Of a stretch of DNA of 64,000 nucleotides, positions 52,100 through 61,406 are shown in pieces (the first letter of the stretch is position 1; each line of letters opens with the position of its first letter). The position numbers and the translations under genes are program-made. Source of the DNA: Paractinoplanes durhamensis. GTDB lineage: Bacteria; Actinomycetota; Actinomycetes; Mycobacteriales; Micromonosporaceae. The stretch is from the NCBI RefSeq assembly GCF_016862175.1, contig NZ_BOML01000033.1:62001-126000 (forward strand), written 5' to 3'. The notes below the pieces were generated by a model. That model saw only the letters and a program-made list of their open reading frames with translations, was not told the DNA's origin and ran no database searches.

Positions 52100-53059
52100 G
52101 TGCCATCCCGGACGTATGGCGCAACGACGACCTCGACCCTGCTGGTCGCCGGCGCCCTAGGCTCTCTCTGCCTGCAACTGTTCGTCATCCCGATGGTGTT
52201 GCTGCCGCACGGCAACGCGTACGGCTGGCTGCTGGTCCCGCTGGTGCTGACCAGCACGCCGTTCTGGTCGATCCTGCACGAGTCGATCCACGGCTCGCTG
52301 TTGCGCGACCGCACCCTCAACGACCGCCTCGGCCGCGCCCTCGGCATCGGCTACGGCGCACCGTTCATCCTCTTAAAATCCGGACACCTACTTCACCACC
52401 GCTTTTCCCGTACGCCGAGGGAGCGCACCGAGGTGTACGAGCCATCGCGGTCGACGTGGGCATCCACCGCACCCGGGTACTACCTACGGTTGTTCGGCGG
52501 CCTCTACCTGGCCGAGGTGGCCTCGGTGATCCTGGCGCTGGCCCCGCGCCGGCTCTGGCACCGGCTGCGCCACCTGCTGGACACCCCGGACACGGTGACC
52601 GCGCTGCTCTTCGACGCGATCACCGGCCGAAAACTGGCTCAGTTCCGCCTGGACGCGATCCTGATCGTCCTGCTCTACGCGGGTGCTTTCACGGCGTACG
52701 GCCGGAAGGGGTGGATGCTCTTGGCGGTCCTGGCCGGCCGGGCGCTCCTGGTGTCGGTGGCGGACAACGCCTACCACTACGCCACCGCCCTGGACGAGCC
52801 CCTGGAGGCGATGAACCTGCGCCTGCCCCGGCCGCTCGAGTCGTTCGTGCTGGCCTTCAACCTGCACGGCATCCACCACAAACACCCGGGCCTGGCCTGG
52901 CCCGACCTGCGCGGCGCGTTCGAGGCCGACGGCGGCCGCTTCGACCTGGGCTGGTGGTCCGCGGTGGCCCGGCAGATCCGCGGCCCGGTCCCGGCCGACT
53001 CACCACGGCTCAGAGCGACCCGGCGCCGTGATAGAAGTACTGACCCAGTCCCACGGTGA
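52100..53059 (+). CDS. fatty acid desaturase family membrane protein
   Basis: 319 residues, four TM helices. Histidine boxes HESIH, HLLHHR and HGIHHKH are the di-iron ligands of membrane desaturases/hydroxylases. GTG start. The 3' end overlaps the convergent protease gene by 50 bases. Substrate (fatty acid or carotenoid) cannot be told. Confidence 0.88.
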   Translation: MPSRTYGATTTSTLLVAGALGSLCLQLFVIPMVLLPHGNAYGWLLVPLVLTSTPFWSILHESIHGSLLRDRTLNDRLGRALGIGYGAPFILLKSGHLLHHRFSRTPRERTEVYEPSRSTWASTAPGYYLRLFGGLYLAEVASVILALAPRRLWHRLRHLLDTPDTVTALLFDAITGRKLAQFRLDAILIVLLYAGAFTAYGRKGWMLLAVLAGRALLVSVADNAYHYATALDEPLEAMNLRLPRPLESFVLAFNLHGIHHKHPGLAWPDLRGAFEADGGRFDLGWWSAVARQIRGPVPADSPRLRATRRRDRSTDPVPR

Positions 53060-53624
53060 AGATCGTGATCCCGTAGAGCGCGTGCTCGACCGACACCACG
53101 AGCAGTGAGCGGGTGCGCTGGTAGCGGCGGGCGAACAGCCAGCCACCCGCGATCGTGGCGAGCACCGCGAGCACGTTGCCGAAGAGAAGGTGGGCGAAGC
53201 CGAACGCCGCCGCGCTCGCCGCGGCGGCGCCCAGGCCGGTGCCGAACACCGGCGCGTAGCGGCGCAGCAGGAAGGCCCGGAAGAGCAGCTCCTGCGGATA
53301 CACCGAGACGAGCGGGTAGAACACGATGACCGCGAGCCAGAGCAGCGGCTCGCGGCGCGGCAGATCGAAGAGATGGTCGCGGTCGACCACGGCGACCGCG
53401 ACCACGGCGAGCACCGAGACCGCGGCCCACCGCAAGAGCATTCCGGGCAGGGCCGGGCGCAGCGCGGACCGCCGGAACGGTGCGAAGCCGCCGGTCCGCC
53501 GCAGGTAGACGACGACGGCGACGGCCGCCAGCAGCAGGATCGGGATCGGCCCGCCCGGAACGTGGACGGCGATGTAGAGACCGACGAGCCCGAAGAAGAC
53601 CAGGACGTACTCGAGGAGCCGCAT
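53010..53624 (-). CDS. CPBP-family intramembrane metalloprotease
   Basis: 204 residues, about six TM helices. Motif 1 reads PQELLFRAFLLRR, with Gln in place of the first Glu of EExxxR; motif 2 is FAHLLFGN and motif 3 is VEHALYG. ATG at 53624 begins MRLLEYVLVFFG. Role unknown; CPBP proteases process prenylated or small membrane peptides in other bacteria. Confidence 0.82.
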   Translation of the reverse strand: MRLLEYVLVFFGLVGLYIAVHVPGGPIPILLLAAVAVVVYLRRTGGFAPFRRSALRPALPGMLLRWAAVSVLAVVAVAVVDRDHLFDLPRREPLLWLAVIVFYPLVSVYPQELLFRAFLLRRYAPVFGTGLGAAAASAAAFGFAHLLFGNVLAVLATIAGGWLFARRYQRTRSLLVVSVEHALYGITIFTVGLGQYFYHGAGSL

Positions 53625-53643
53625 CGGGCGGACGGTAACCGGT

Positions 53644-53678
53644 GGCGGTAACCCGGGCACGGAGCCCGGGTTACCGCC
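53644..53678 (-). terminator. terminator of the arabinofuranosidase gene
   Basis: GGCGGTAACCCGGG and CCCGGGTTACCGCC, a 14-bp perfect stem with a 7-base loop, starting 5 bases past the stop. Confidence 0.88.
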
Positions 53679-53683
53679 GATGA

Positions 53684-55711
53684 TCAGGCGATCGAGCAGA
53701 CCGTGCCGTTCAGGGTGAACGCGATCGGCGCGATGTTCGGGCCGCTGTAGGAACCGACGAAGCCGACCGAGGTCGACCCGCCGCCGGCCGCGAGGGTGCC
53801 GTCGCTGGTGACCCGCACGTCGGTGCCGCTCGACGTCCAGGTGGCGCTCCAGCCGCTACTGACGCTCTGCCACGTGGTGGGCCAGGTGTAGTTGAGCGTC
53901 CAGCCGGTGATCGGGGCCGCTCCGGTGTTGGTGATGTCGATCTGACCGACGAAGCCGTTGCCCCAGTCGTTGGTGTCGGCGTACTTCACCTTGCAGGTGC
54001 TGGTCGCGGGCGCGCCGGTGGTGAAGGTCAGCGGCGCCGACGACCACGACTGGTTGCCGGCCGCGTCCCGGGCCAGCACGTTCACCGTGTAGCGATTGCC
54101 GGGCTGCAGGTTGCGCACGGTGAACGAGGTCCCGGTGGTTTCGCCGAGCTGCTCGCTGACCGCGCCGTTGGCCCGGTAGATCTCGTACTTGGTGGCCTTG
54201 GCCGCGCCGGTCCAGCCGATCGTGGCGGTGCGGTCGGTGACCGCCGTCGCGGTCAGCGCGGACGGCGCCTGCGGTCCGGTCGCCGCCGCCGACGGGTGCA
54301 GGGTCACCAGCGTCAGCGAGTACGCCGGGAGCGTGCTCGCGCTGCCCGCGTGCGCCGCCGGGTCGCCGTTGCCGTAGGTGAGCACGGTCGGCGCCGCGGC
54401 CGACGAGGTGTATCCGGCGTAGTTGAGCGCGACGTCGTGGGCCGAGGAGGGGTCCTTGTTGATCAGCAGGACCGACAGGTCGCCGTTCGGCCGCCGGGCC
54501 GCGTGCGCGGTGACCAGGGCGTTATCGGTGCCGGCCCGGATCATCTGGTCGCCCGGGTGCAGGAACGACGACAGGAGCTTCAGCGCGTGATACGGCGCGA
54601 ACGGCGTGTTCAGCGCCGGTTCGCAGACCGCGTTGTCGGCCGTGCAGGTGCCGCTGGAGAGCAGCCCGAAGTCGTTGTAGTCCTGCCGGCCCTCCACCAT
54701 GCTTGGCGTGCCGATGCCGTTGTGGACGTTCCACCACTGCACCGTGAAGACGCCGTTGGCGATCAGGCTCGCGTACGCGTCGGCCAGGAAGATCGCCCCC
54801 GGCTGGGTGTTCTGCCCGACCCCGACGTTGAGCTCGGTCAGGCTGATCCCGATCTTGCCGGCGTTCGCGCCGCCGAACGTGTTGATCTGCTGCCGCAGCG
54901 CGTAGACGGTGTCGTCGAGGTACTGGGTCTTGCCGATCGCCTCGGCCGCGGTCCCGCCGCCGGGGTACCAGTGCACGTCGGCGAAGTCGATGTGCGGACC
55001 GGCGATCGACAGCACGGTCTGGTTCCAGGTGGCGCTGTCGCCGCCGGCGACGATCCCGTCCGGCCAGTTCGCCGGGGTGGTGAGTACCGCGCCGACCTTG
55101 ATCGTCGGGTCGACCGCCTTCATCGCGTCGGCGTAGGCGACCACCTCGTTCGCGTACTGGGTCGGGCTGAGATCGGTGTGATCGTCGGCCTCCCACGCGG
55201 ATCCGTAGCGGCCGTTGCCGTAGTTCTCGTTCCCGATCGTCCAGTATTTGGCCTGGTAGCCCTTGGTGACGTTGGCGTACCGGACCCAGCCCGCGGCCTC
55301 TTCGGCCGAGCCGGTGCCGTAGTTGGCGATGATCATCGGCTCGGCGCCGGTGCGGCGGGCCGACGCCATGAACGTGTCGAAGTCGGTGTTGGGGGCGACG
55401 TACCCGCCGGGCGCGGTGTGCGTCTCCCAGTGGTAGATGTCGGCGTAGGAGCCGCCGGGGTAGCGGATCATCTTGACGCCGGCGTCGCCGAGCAGGTCGG
55501 CGACCGCGTTGGTGCCGAGGGTGGTGTCCCAGATGGCGTCGTTGACGCCGAGCGCGGTGGCCGGGACGGTGGCCAGGCCGGCGCGGGCGTTGACGGAGAC
55601 TTTGACCGGAGTTTCGGCGGCGAAGGCGCTCTGGGCGGGTGGGGCGACCAGGGCGGTGGCGGCGAGCAGGGCAGCGCCCAGGGCCGCGCGACGGGGAATC
55701 GCGGACTGCAT
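53684..55711 (-). CDS. secreted arabinofuranosidase-like glycoside hydrolase with Fn3 and CBM2
   Basis: 675 residues. Signal peptide about 1-32 with twin-Arg-like PRRAAL, a clan-A TIM barrel about 40-370 (acid/base E162 in TIGNENYGN; likely nucleophile in SLTELNVG), a beta-sandwich to about 475, fibronectin III about 485-570, and CBM2 about 578-675 (CKVKYADTNDWGNGF). Resembles GH51-type alpha-L-arabinofuranosidases of streptomycetes; exact family is uncertain. A perfect CebR-type palindrome is 35 bases upstream. Confidence 0.88.
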   Translation of the reverse strand: MQSAIPRRAALGAALLAATALVAPPAQSAFAAETPVKVSVNARAGLATVPATALGVNDAIWDTTLGTNAVADLLGDAGVKMIRYPGGSYADIYHWETHTAPGGYVAPNTDFDTFMASARRTGAEPMIIANYGTGSAEEAAGWVRYANVTKGYQAKYWTIGNENYGNGRYGSAWEADDHTDLSPTQYANEVVAYADAMKAVDPTIKVGAVLTTPANWPDGIVAGGDSATWNQTVLSIAGPHIDFADVHWYPGGGTAAEAIGKTQYLDDTVYALRQQINTFGGANAGKIGISLTELNVGVGQNTQPGAIFLADAYASLIANGVFTVQWWNVHNGIGTPSMVEGRQDYNDFGLLSSGTCTADNAVCEPALNTPFAPYHALKLLSSFLHPGDQMIRAGTDNALVTAHAARRPNGDLSVLLINKDPSSAHDVALNYAGYTSSAAAPTVLTYGNGDPAAHAGSASTLPAYSLTLVTLHPSAAATGPQAPSALTATAVTDRTATIGWTGAAKATKYEIYRANGAVSEQLGETTGTSFTVRNLQPGNRYTVNVLARDAAGNQSWSSAPLTFTTGAPATSTCKVKYADTNDWGNGFVGQIDITNTGAAPITGWTLNYTWPTTWQSVSSGWSATWTSSGTDVRVTSDGTLAAGGGSTSVGFVGSYSGPNIAPIAFTLNGTVCSIA

Positions 55712-55745
55712 GGCTCTCCAAGGTGGGTGAATATCAAGAGGGGAT

Positions 55746-55759
55746 TGGGAGCGCTCCCA
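55746..55759. promoter_or_regulatory. CebR/LacI-type operator TGGGAGCGCTCCCA (second copy)
   Basis: Identical to 49078-49091 and placed 35 bases before the arabinofuranosidase-like gene on the minus strand. Confidence 0.85.
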
Positions 55760-55842
55760 GTCTGCGGTTGTCAATGAGGGCTGTCAATGTCACGGAGATT
55801 TCCGGGGAATTTCCTGGACCTCCAATCGATGGTGAAATGCGG

Positions 55843-55876
55843 CGAGGGCCGCACCCGTTCCCGGGTGCGGCCCTCG
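55843..55876 (-). terminator. terminator after the Gly/Pro-rich protein gene
   Basis: CGAGGGCCGCACCCG and CGGGTGCGGCCCTCG, a perfect 15-bp stem with a 4-base loop. Confidence 0.9.
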
Positions 55877-55898
55877 GCCGTATTAGCAGGTCAGCGCA

Positions 55899-56372
55899 TT
55901 ACTTCTTGGCCGGGTGGAACGGGCCCGGGTGGAACGGGCCCGGGTGGAACGGACCGGGGTGACCCGGGCCGCCCGGGAAGCCGGGGCCCCAGCCGCCGGG
56001 ACCCCAGCCGCCGGGGCCGCCCGGGAAGCCGGGGCCGTGACCCGGGAAGCCGGGGCCGTAGTTGCGGGCCTGCAGGGCGAACCAGCCGCGACGCGGGCCG
56101 AACGGCACGCGGACGCAGGTGTAGTCGTCCCACTGGCCGCGGCGCTCGCCGAACTGGCCGATCCGGTTGCACTGGATCGGGCTGCGGTAGATGCCGACGG
56201 TCCAGGACCGGAACGGGCCGAACCGGTCGGCGGCCTGGGTGGTGGCCTTGTCGGCCTTGGGGGCCGGGTTGGCCGGCGTGGCCGAAGCGGCAGCGGCCGG
56301 GCCGGCACTGAAGGCCAGGGCGGCGACGGCGGCCATTCCCGACATCACGAGCATGCGGGCTGCTTTATTCAT
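55899..56372 (-). CDS. small secreted Gly/Pro/His-rich protein
   Basis: 157 residues; AAGGTGG precedes the ATG. Signal peptide about 1-29 (AAA-SATP). A middle region with two cysteines (SPIQCNRIGQF, DDYTCVRVPFG) probably forms one disulfide. The C-terminal 55 residues are GPGFPGGPGG-like repeats ending in three GPFHP units. No family recognised; the pattern suggests a flexible surface or matrix protein. Confidence 0.75.
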   Translation of the reverse strand: MNKAARMLVMSGMAAVAALAFSAGPAAAASATPANPAPKADKATTQAADRFGPFRSWTVGIYRSPIQCNRIGQFGERRGQWDDYTCVRVPFGPRRGWFALQARNYGPGFPGHGPGFPGGPGGWGPGGWGPGFPGGPGHPGPFHPGPFHPGPFHPAKK

Positions 56373-56503
56373 CGAATCCACCTTTTCGTATCCGGGGTAT
56401 TGCCGATGTGATGATCTTAGGCAATTTGTGGCATTTGTCCGGAAAGAAACGCACACCCGAATAGGTGAATTGATCGAGGGACTATTTCGATTTGCAATAA
56501 TGT

Positions 56504-56530
56504 GGTCCGGCGGCAATATGCCGCCGGACC
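56504..56530 (-). terminator. terminator of the serine protease gene
   Basis: GGTCCGGCGGC-AATAT-GCCGCCGGACC, an 11-bp perfect stem. Confidence 0.88.
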
Positions 56531-56556
56531 TGGGGTTATTCCACCGTTCGTACGAG

Positions 56557-57405
56557 TCAGCTTGCCGGTTTGGTCAGCAGGCAGCCCGACACGGTCAGAT
56601 CAATGGTGCGGCTCGCGTTGACGCAGGTCGTGAACCAGTACGTCTGCTCGCCGTAGCTCTGCCCCTGATAGGCGTGCGTGGTGCCGTTCGCGTCCACCTC
56701 GCACGGGTTGTTCAGGGTGCACATCTCGCCGTCGTCGTTGCCGGTGTTGTTGATGCCGACGATCTGCCCACTGGTCGCATCCACGATCGGCGAGCCCGAG
56801 GTGCCGTGGATCGTGTCGCAGTTCGCGTCGTAGCGGATCGAGTCCTTCCAGGTCCACACGTCCTCGCGCAGCTGGCTGACGAAGCTGTCGATCGTGCAGT
56901 CCCAGATCTGCTTCCAGTAGCTGGAGGGGATCGCGATGGAGCTCCCGGCGGCCGGCCGGCTGCCCGCGATGGTGTACGCGGTGGCGCCGTAGCGGCTGGT
57001 CAGCGTCGCGAAGGTGGAACTGAGCCGGTAGAGCGTCACGTCGGTGCCGGTCATCGTGGCGTAGATGACGCGGTCGGCGCGGACCGTGCCGAGCGCGGTG
57101 CCGGCCGAGTTGAGCAGCGAGCCGCTGCGGGTGCTGGTGCGGTTCTGGATCACCACGCCGGCGCCCGGCATGCCGCCCTCGTAGCAGTGGCCGTTGGTGA
57201 GCATCATGGCCCGGTCGCTGGCGACCGAGGTGGGGAAGCGCACCAGCGAGGCCGAGCAGTTGCTCAGCTTGATGGTGTTGGCGAGGGTGCCGGCCAGCAG
57301 GGCCTGGGCCGGAGCGGCCTGGGCCGCCGAGGCGGGTGCGGTGATGAGGCCGGTGGCGGCCGCGATGGCCGCGGCGCCGAGTGCGAGTGCCCGTCGTAGG
57401 CGCAT
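56557..57405 (-). CDS. secreted trypsin-like serine protease
   Basis: 282 residues; GAAGGGACC precedes the ATG. Signal peptide about 1-30. Chymotrypsin-fold triad: His in MMLTNGHCYEGG, Asp in TGTDVTLYRL, Ser in IHGTSGSPIVDA. Several cysteines suggest disulfides. Resembles streptomycete S1 proteases without a clear pro-domain. Confidence 0.9.
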   Translation of the reverse strand: MRLRRALALGAAAIAAATGLITAPASAAQAAPAQALLAGTLANTIKLSNCSASLVRFPTSVASDRAMMLTNGHCYEGGMPGAGVVIQNRTSTRSGSLLNSAGTALGTVRADRVIYATMTGTDVTLYRLSSTFATLTSRYGATAYTIAGSRPAAGSSIAIPSSYWKQIWDCTIDSFVSQLREDVWTWKDSIRYDANCDTIHGTSGSPIVDATSGQIVGINNTGNDDGEMCTLNNPCEVDANGTTHAYQGQSYGEQTYWFTTCVNASRTIDLTVSGCLLTKPAS

Positions 57406-57611
57406 GAAGGGTCCCTTCTGCTGTTCCAGGGGTGGGGCGTCGGGCGCGTGACGGGTCGGCGACACGCTGACGCCGGTCGGTCTGGGTGCCCGTACCCTCG
57501 CATCGAGATTCACTGATGTCAATGTCCGCACCGCGGGTGGCGCCACTCGTTCTCGATCATGGCGGTCGCGGCGGCGGATCGGGCGGAATCGCCACCATTT
57601 CCGCTTAGCAT

Positions 57612-60524
57612 GTGTCGATGCGCTTCGATGGATCGAGCGGTCGCCGCGCCCTCGCCACGGCCCTGGCCGTGCTGGTCGGCACGCTCCTCGCCACGTCCGC
57701 GCCGACCCAGGCGTCGGCTACCTCCCAGCCGGTCTCCCCGCCGCACAACGCCAGCACCGCCAAGACCGTCAGCTTCGACCAGTACTCGATGATCATCGGG
57801 GGTGAGCGCACCTTCGTCTGGTCCGGCGAGATGCATCCCTTCCGGATCCCGAGCGTCGCGCTGTGGCGCGACACCCTGGAGAAGATGAAGGCCACCGGCT
57901 TCAACACGGTGTCCTTCTACTTCAACTGGGCCTACCACTCGCCCGCCCCCGGGGTCTACGACTTCACCGGCGTCCGCGACATGGACCGCCTGCTCACCAT
58001 CGCCGAGCAGGTCGGTCTGTACGTGATCGCGCGGCCCGGCCCCTACATCAACGCCGAGGTGGACGGCGGCGGCTTCCCGGCCTGGCTGACCACCCAGGCC
58101 GGCCGGGCCCGCACCGACGCCCCCGACTATCTGGCCGCGACCGACGAGTGGCAGAGCGCCATCGACGCGATCATCGCGAAGCACCAGATCACGAACGGCA
58201 CCGGTTCGGTGATCCTCTACCAGGTCGAGAACGAGTTGGCCGCCACCGGCACGGCGCAGCGCAACTACCTGCAGCACCTCTACGACAAGGCCCGGCTCGA
58301 CGGCATCGAGGTGCCGATCTTCCACAACGACAAGGGCCGCAACGGCTACTGGGTGCCGGCGTCCTCGACCGTTCCCGGCACCGTTCCCGGGCCGCTCGAC
58401 ATGTACGCGTTCGACGGCTACCCCGGCGGCACCTGCCGCACCGACGGCACGGTCGGCTCACCCAGCGCCGCCCCCGACTGGGGCATCCAGGGCGCCGGCG
58501 GCGCGAAGGGCGGCGCCACCGCCTCGCCGAACACCCCCGGCTTCGTCGCCGAGTTCGGCGGCGGCTGGTTCGACTACTGGGGCAGCGTCGGCACCTATCC
58601 GTGCACCGGGGTCCGCGAGGGCAACGGCTACGAGCGGGTCTTCTACGGCACCAACATCGCCAACCGGATCACCGTGCAGAACTTCTACATGACTGTCGGC
58701 GGCACCTCGTGGGGCTGGCTGCCGGCGCCGGTGGTCTACAGCTCCTACGACTACGGCGCGGCCATCGGCGAGTTCCGCGAGCTCAAAGCCAAGAACGAGG
58801 CCTTGCGTACGCTCGGCTACTTCGTGCAGACGGTGAAGCCGCTGACCAAGGTGGAGAAGGGCGACGACGTACCCACCTCGTCGGCGGCGGTGCGGATCGA
58901 GCACACCGTCAACCCGGACACCGGCACGAACTTCTACTTCGCCGTGCACAACCCGTCCAACGCCACCACCGACGACAGCTTCACGTTCCCGATCGGCGAC
59001 CACACCGTGCCGCTGCGGCTGGCCGGGCAGGACGCGAAGACGCTGGTCGCCAACTACGAGATGGAGGGCAACCACCTCGTCTACTCGACCTCGGAGATCG
59101 AGACGCACCTGCGCGGGGTGGCGCTGCTGCACGGCCGGCCGGGGGAGAGCGGCGAGACCGTTCTGCGCTACCCGTCGGCGCCCACGGTCAAGGTCCTGCA
59201 CGGCGCGGCGGACGCCGCTTACGACCCGGCGTCCGGCGACCTGCGTCTGACCTACCAGCATTCCGGGCTTATCAGGGTACGAGTGACCGAGCCGCACCGG
59301 GCGCCGCTGACCCTGCTGATCGCGGACGAGGCGACGGCGGCCACCTTCTGGCGGGTCGACTCGACGCTCGTGCGCGGGCCGCAGCTGGTCCGTTCGGCCC
59401 GGTCGCAGCACGGCGTTCTCGCCCTGACCGGGGACACCACGGCCGTGGCCGACCTCGAGGTGTGGGGTCCGCCGCTGTCCCGGGCGGTCACCTGGAACGG
59501 GCGGCCGGTCGCGGTGCGGCCCACCTCGGCGGGCAGCCTGCTCGGCGTACGCAAGCTGGCGGGGCCGCGGCAGGTCGCCCTGCCCGACCTGACCACCTGG
59601 AAATACTCGGCGGAGTCGCCGGAGGCGGCCGCCGGATTCGACGACAGCGGCTGGCGCGTCGCCGACCTGACCAGCACCAACAGCACCACCAAGCCGCCGG
59701 CCGGGCAGCCGGTGCTGACCGCCGACGACTACGGCTTCCACCACGGCGACGTCTGGTATCGAGGGCACGGCACCGGGAGCCTGCCGGCCGGTATCGCGCT
59801 GAATTACGGCGGTGGTGGCGCCGGTCTTCTGCAGGCCTGGCTGGACGGGGTCTACCTCGGGCAGAACGTGCTGGCCACCGGGGTGGCGTCGCCGTCGACG
59901 CGCGGCACCGCGACCTTCACCGTCCCGGAAGCGCTGCGGGGCGACGGTGACCACGTGCTGTCGGTGATGGTGCGGAACAACTCGCACAATGAGGACGGTG
60001 GCGTCAACGACGCGCACAAAGAGGGCCGGGGTCTGATCGGGAGCTCGCTGACCGGTCTCACCTGGCGCATCCAGGGTGGCGCGGCGATGGATCCGGTGCG
60101 CGGGCCGCTCAACAACGGCGGACTCTACGGCGAGCGCACCGGCTGGTCGCTGCCCGGCTTCCGGGACCGCTCGTGGGTCACCCGGACCGTCCCGGACACC
60201 TCGGCCACCGCCGGCACCTCGTGGTACCGCACCTCGTTCGACCTGCGGATCCCGGCCGATCTCGACGCGTCGATCGGGCTGACCATCGGCGATCCCGCGG
60301 TGCCCCGCTCCGGCGGCCACTACCGGGTGCTGATCTTCCTGAACGGCTGGAACCTCGGCCAGTACATCGCCGACGTCGGGCCGCAGCACACGTTCGCCCT
60401 ACCCGCCGGCGTGCTCGACCCGCACGGCCACAACACCCTGGCCCTCGCCGTGACCAGCGACGGCGGCCCGGGCGACACGCTGGAGCAGGTGAAGCTGACC
60501 GCGGTGGCGGTCAGCCGCCGCTGA
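57612..60524 (+). CDS. secreted beta-galactosidase (GH35)
   Basis: 970 residues; GTG start, with ATG two codons later as an alternative. Signal peptide about 1-35. GH35 barrel about 50-400: substrate loop VWSGEMHPFRIP, acid/base Glu in ILYQVENELAATG, nucleophile Glu in PGFVAEFGGGWFDYWG. Beta-rich domains and a jelly-roll galactose-binding region follow to the end. Would remove terminal galactose from pectic side chains, fitting the neighbours. Confidence 0.93.
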   Translation: MSMRFDGSSGRRALATALAVLVGTLLATSAPTQASATSQPVSPPHNASTAKTVSFDQYSMIIGGERTFVWSGEMHPFRIPSVALWRDTLEKMKATGFNTVSFYFNWAYHSPAPGVYDFTGVRDMDRLLTIAEQVGLYVIARPGPYINAEVDGGGFPAWLTTQAGRARTDAPDYLAATDEWQSAIDAIIAKHQITNGTGSVILYQVENELAATGTAQRNYLQHLYDKARLDGIEVPIFHNDKGRNGYWVPASSTVPGTVPGPLDMYAFDGYPGGTCRTDGTVGSPSAAPDWGIQGAGGAKGGATASPNTPGFVAEFGGGWFDYWGSVGTYPCTGVREGNGYERVFYGTNIANRITVQNFYMTVGGTSWGWLPAPVVYSSYDYGAAIGEFRELKAKNEALRTLGYFVQTVKPLTKVEKGDDVPTSSAAVRIEHTVNPDTGTNFYFAVHNPSNATTDDSFTFPIGDHTVPLRLAGQDAKTLVANYEMEGNHLVYSTSEIETHLRGVALLHGRPGESGETVLRYPSAPTVKVLHGAADAAYDPASGDLRLTYQHSGLIRVRVTEPHRAPLTLLIADEATAATFWRVDSTLVRGPQLVRSARSQHGVLALTGDTTAVADLEVWGPPLSRAVTWNGRPVAVRPTSAGSLLGVRKLAGPRQVALPDLTTWKYSAESPEAAAGFDDSGWRVADLTSTNSTTKPPAGQPVLTADDYGFHHGDVWYRGHGTGSLPAGIALNYGGGGAGLLQAWLDGVYLGQNVLATGVASPSTRGTATFTVPEALRGDGDHVLSVMVRNNSHNEDGGVNDAHKEGRGLIGSSLTGLTWRIQGGAAMDPVRGPLNNGGLYGERTGWSLPGFRDRSWVTRTVPDTSATAGTSWYRTSFDLRIPADLDASIGLTIGDPAVPRSGGHYRVLIFLNGWNLGQYIADVGPQHTFALPAGVLDPHGHNTLALAVTSDGGPGDTLEQVKLTAVAVSRR

Positions 60525-60611
60525 CCCACCCGTTCTCCAGCAGATCGAAGGCGCCGACGATCGCCGCGTTCGGTTCGCTGATCACCCGCCGCGAGGTCCC
60601 GCTCCGGGTTG

Positions 60612-61385
60612 CTACAGCCGCTCCTGGGCCGCGCGCAGCGACGCCGTCCGCTCCTCATCTGCTCGGGCGCGCCAGCGGGTGATCTCCTTGATCGCCTCGT
60701 CGAGCTGCCGTTGCAAGCTCCGCAACGGCTGCTCGGCCGCCCGTCCGCGCCGGTTGAGGCCGGCCGTGTTGAGCCGGACCGGCACCGGTGGCCGCCCTGT
60801 GGTCGCCTCGCCGACCGCCCGCGCGGTCACCGCGATCGAGCGAACCAGCTTCGGCACCGCCGCCTGCACCTCGGCCGCCAACTCGTCGAAGCGCCGCCGC
60901 GCGAACTCGGCCTCGTGCCAGGTCGAGGTGTCCCGCTCGGGGCGGGCCTGCCGAACGTTCTGGGCGGGTTTGGACAGTGCCGAACTGATGTGGTCGCGCA
61001 ACCACTCGCAGGAGCGCAGCGTCTGATCGCACTCCTTGATCGCGGCCAGCACCTTGCGAAATGCCGGATCGTCCCGCCGAAGCATCGGCTCGAGCAGCTG
61101 ATCCATCCGGGTGGCGTACTTCGCGTAGCGCTTCGCCGCCTCGTCCACCGCACTCTGCGCCGTCTTGCGTCCGCGCTTCGCATCGCGGAACCGCCGTGAC
61201 CGCCCTTCGTCGACGCTGAGCAGCCCGCCGAACAGCCGGTCCCGCCAGTCGGTGCCGCCGCGGGAATCGTCGGCCTGCCGGCCGGCGTCGTCCAGTGATT
61301 GACGGGCCGAGGTCAGCTCGGACCGGGCGGTGCGCAGCAGGGCCAGGTGTGGGGCCAGGAGGGTGCGATCGCGATCGGTCAGCAC
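60612..61385 (-). CDS. coiled-coil protein of unknown function
   Basis: 257 residues, charged, no signal or membrane segment. Long helices at about 15-35, 65-130 and 220-257 give heptad-like patterns. No family recognised. The 60525-60611 gap also contains, on the minus strand, an in-frame RRVISEPNAAIVGAFDLLEN ending in a stop at the GH35 end, perhaps a remnant of another gene. Confidence 0.6.
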   Translation of the reverse strand: MLTDRDRTLLAPHLALLRTARSELTSARQSLDDAGRQADDSRGGTDWRDRLFGGLLSVDEGRSRRFRDAKRGRKTAQSAVDEAAKRYAKYATRMDQLLEPMLRRDDPAFRKVLAAIKECDQTLRSCEWLRDHISSALSKPAQNVRQARPERDTSTWHEAEFARRRFDELAAEVQAAVPKLVRSIAVTARAVGEATTGRPPVPVRLNTAGLNRRGRAAEQPLRSLQRQLDEAIKEITRWRARADEERTASLRAAQERL

Positions 61386-61406
61386 TCTCTCACCGTAGCG
61401 GCTCGG

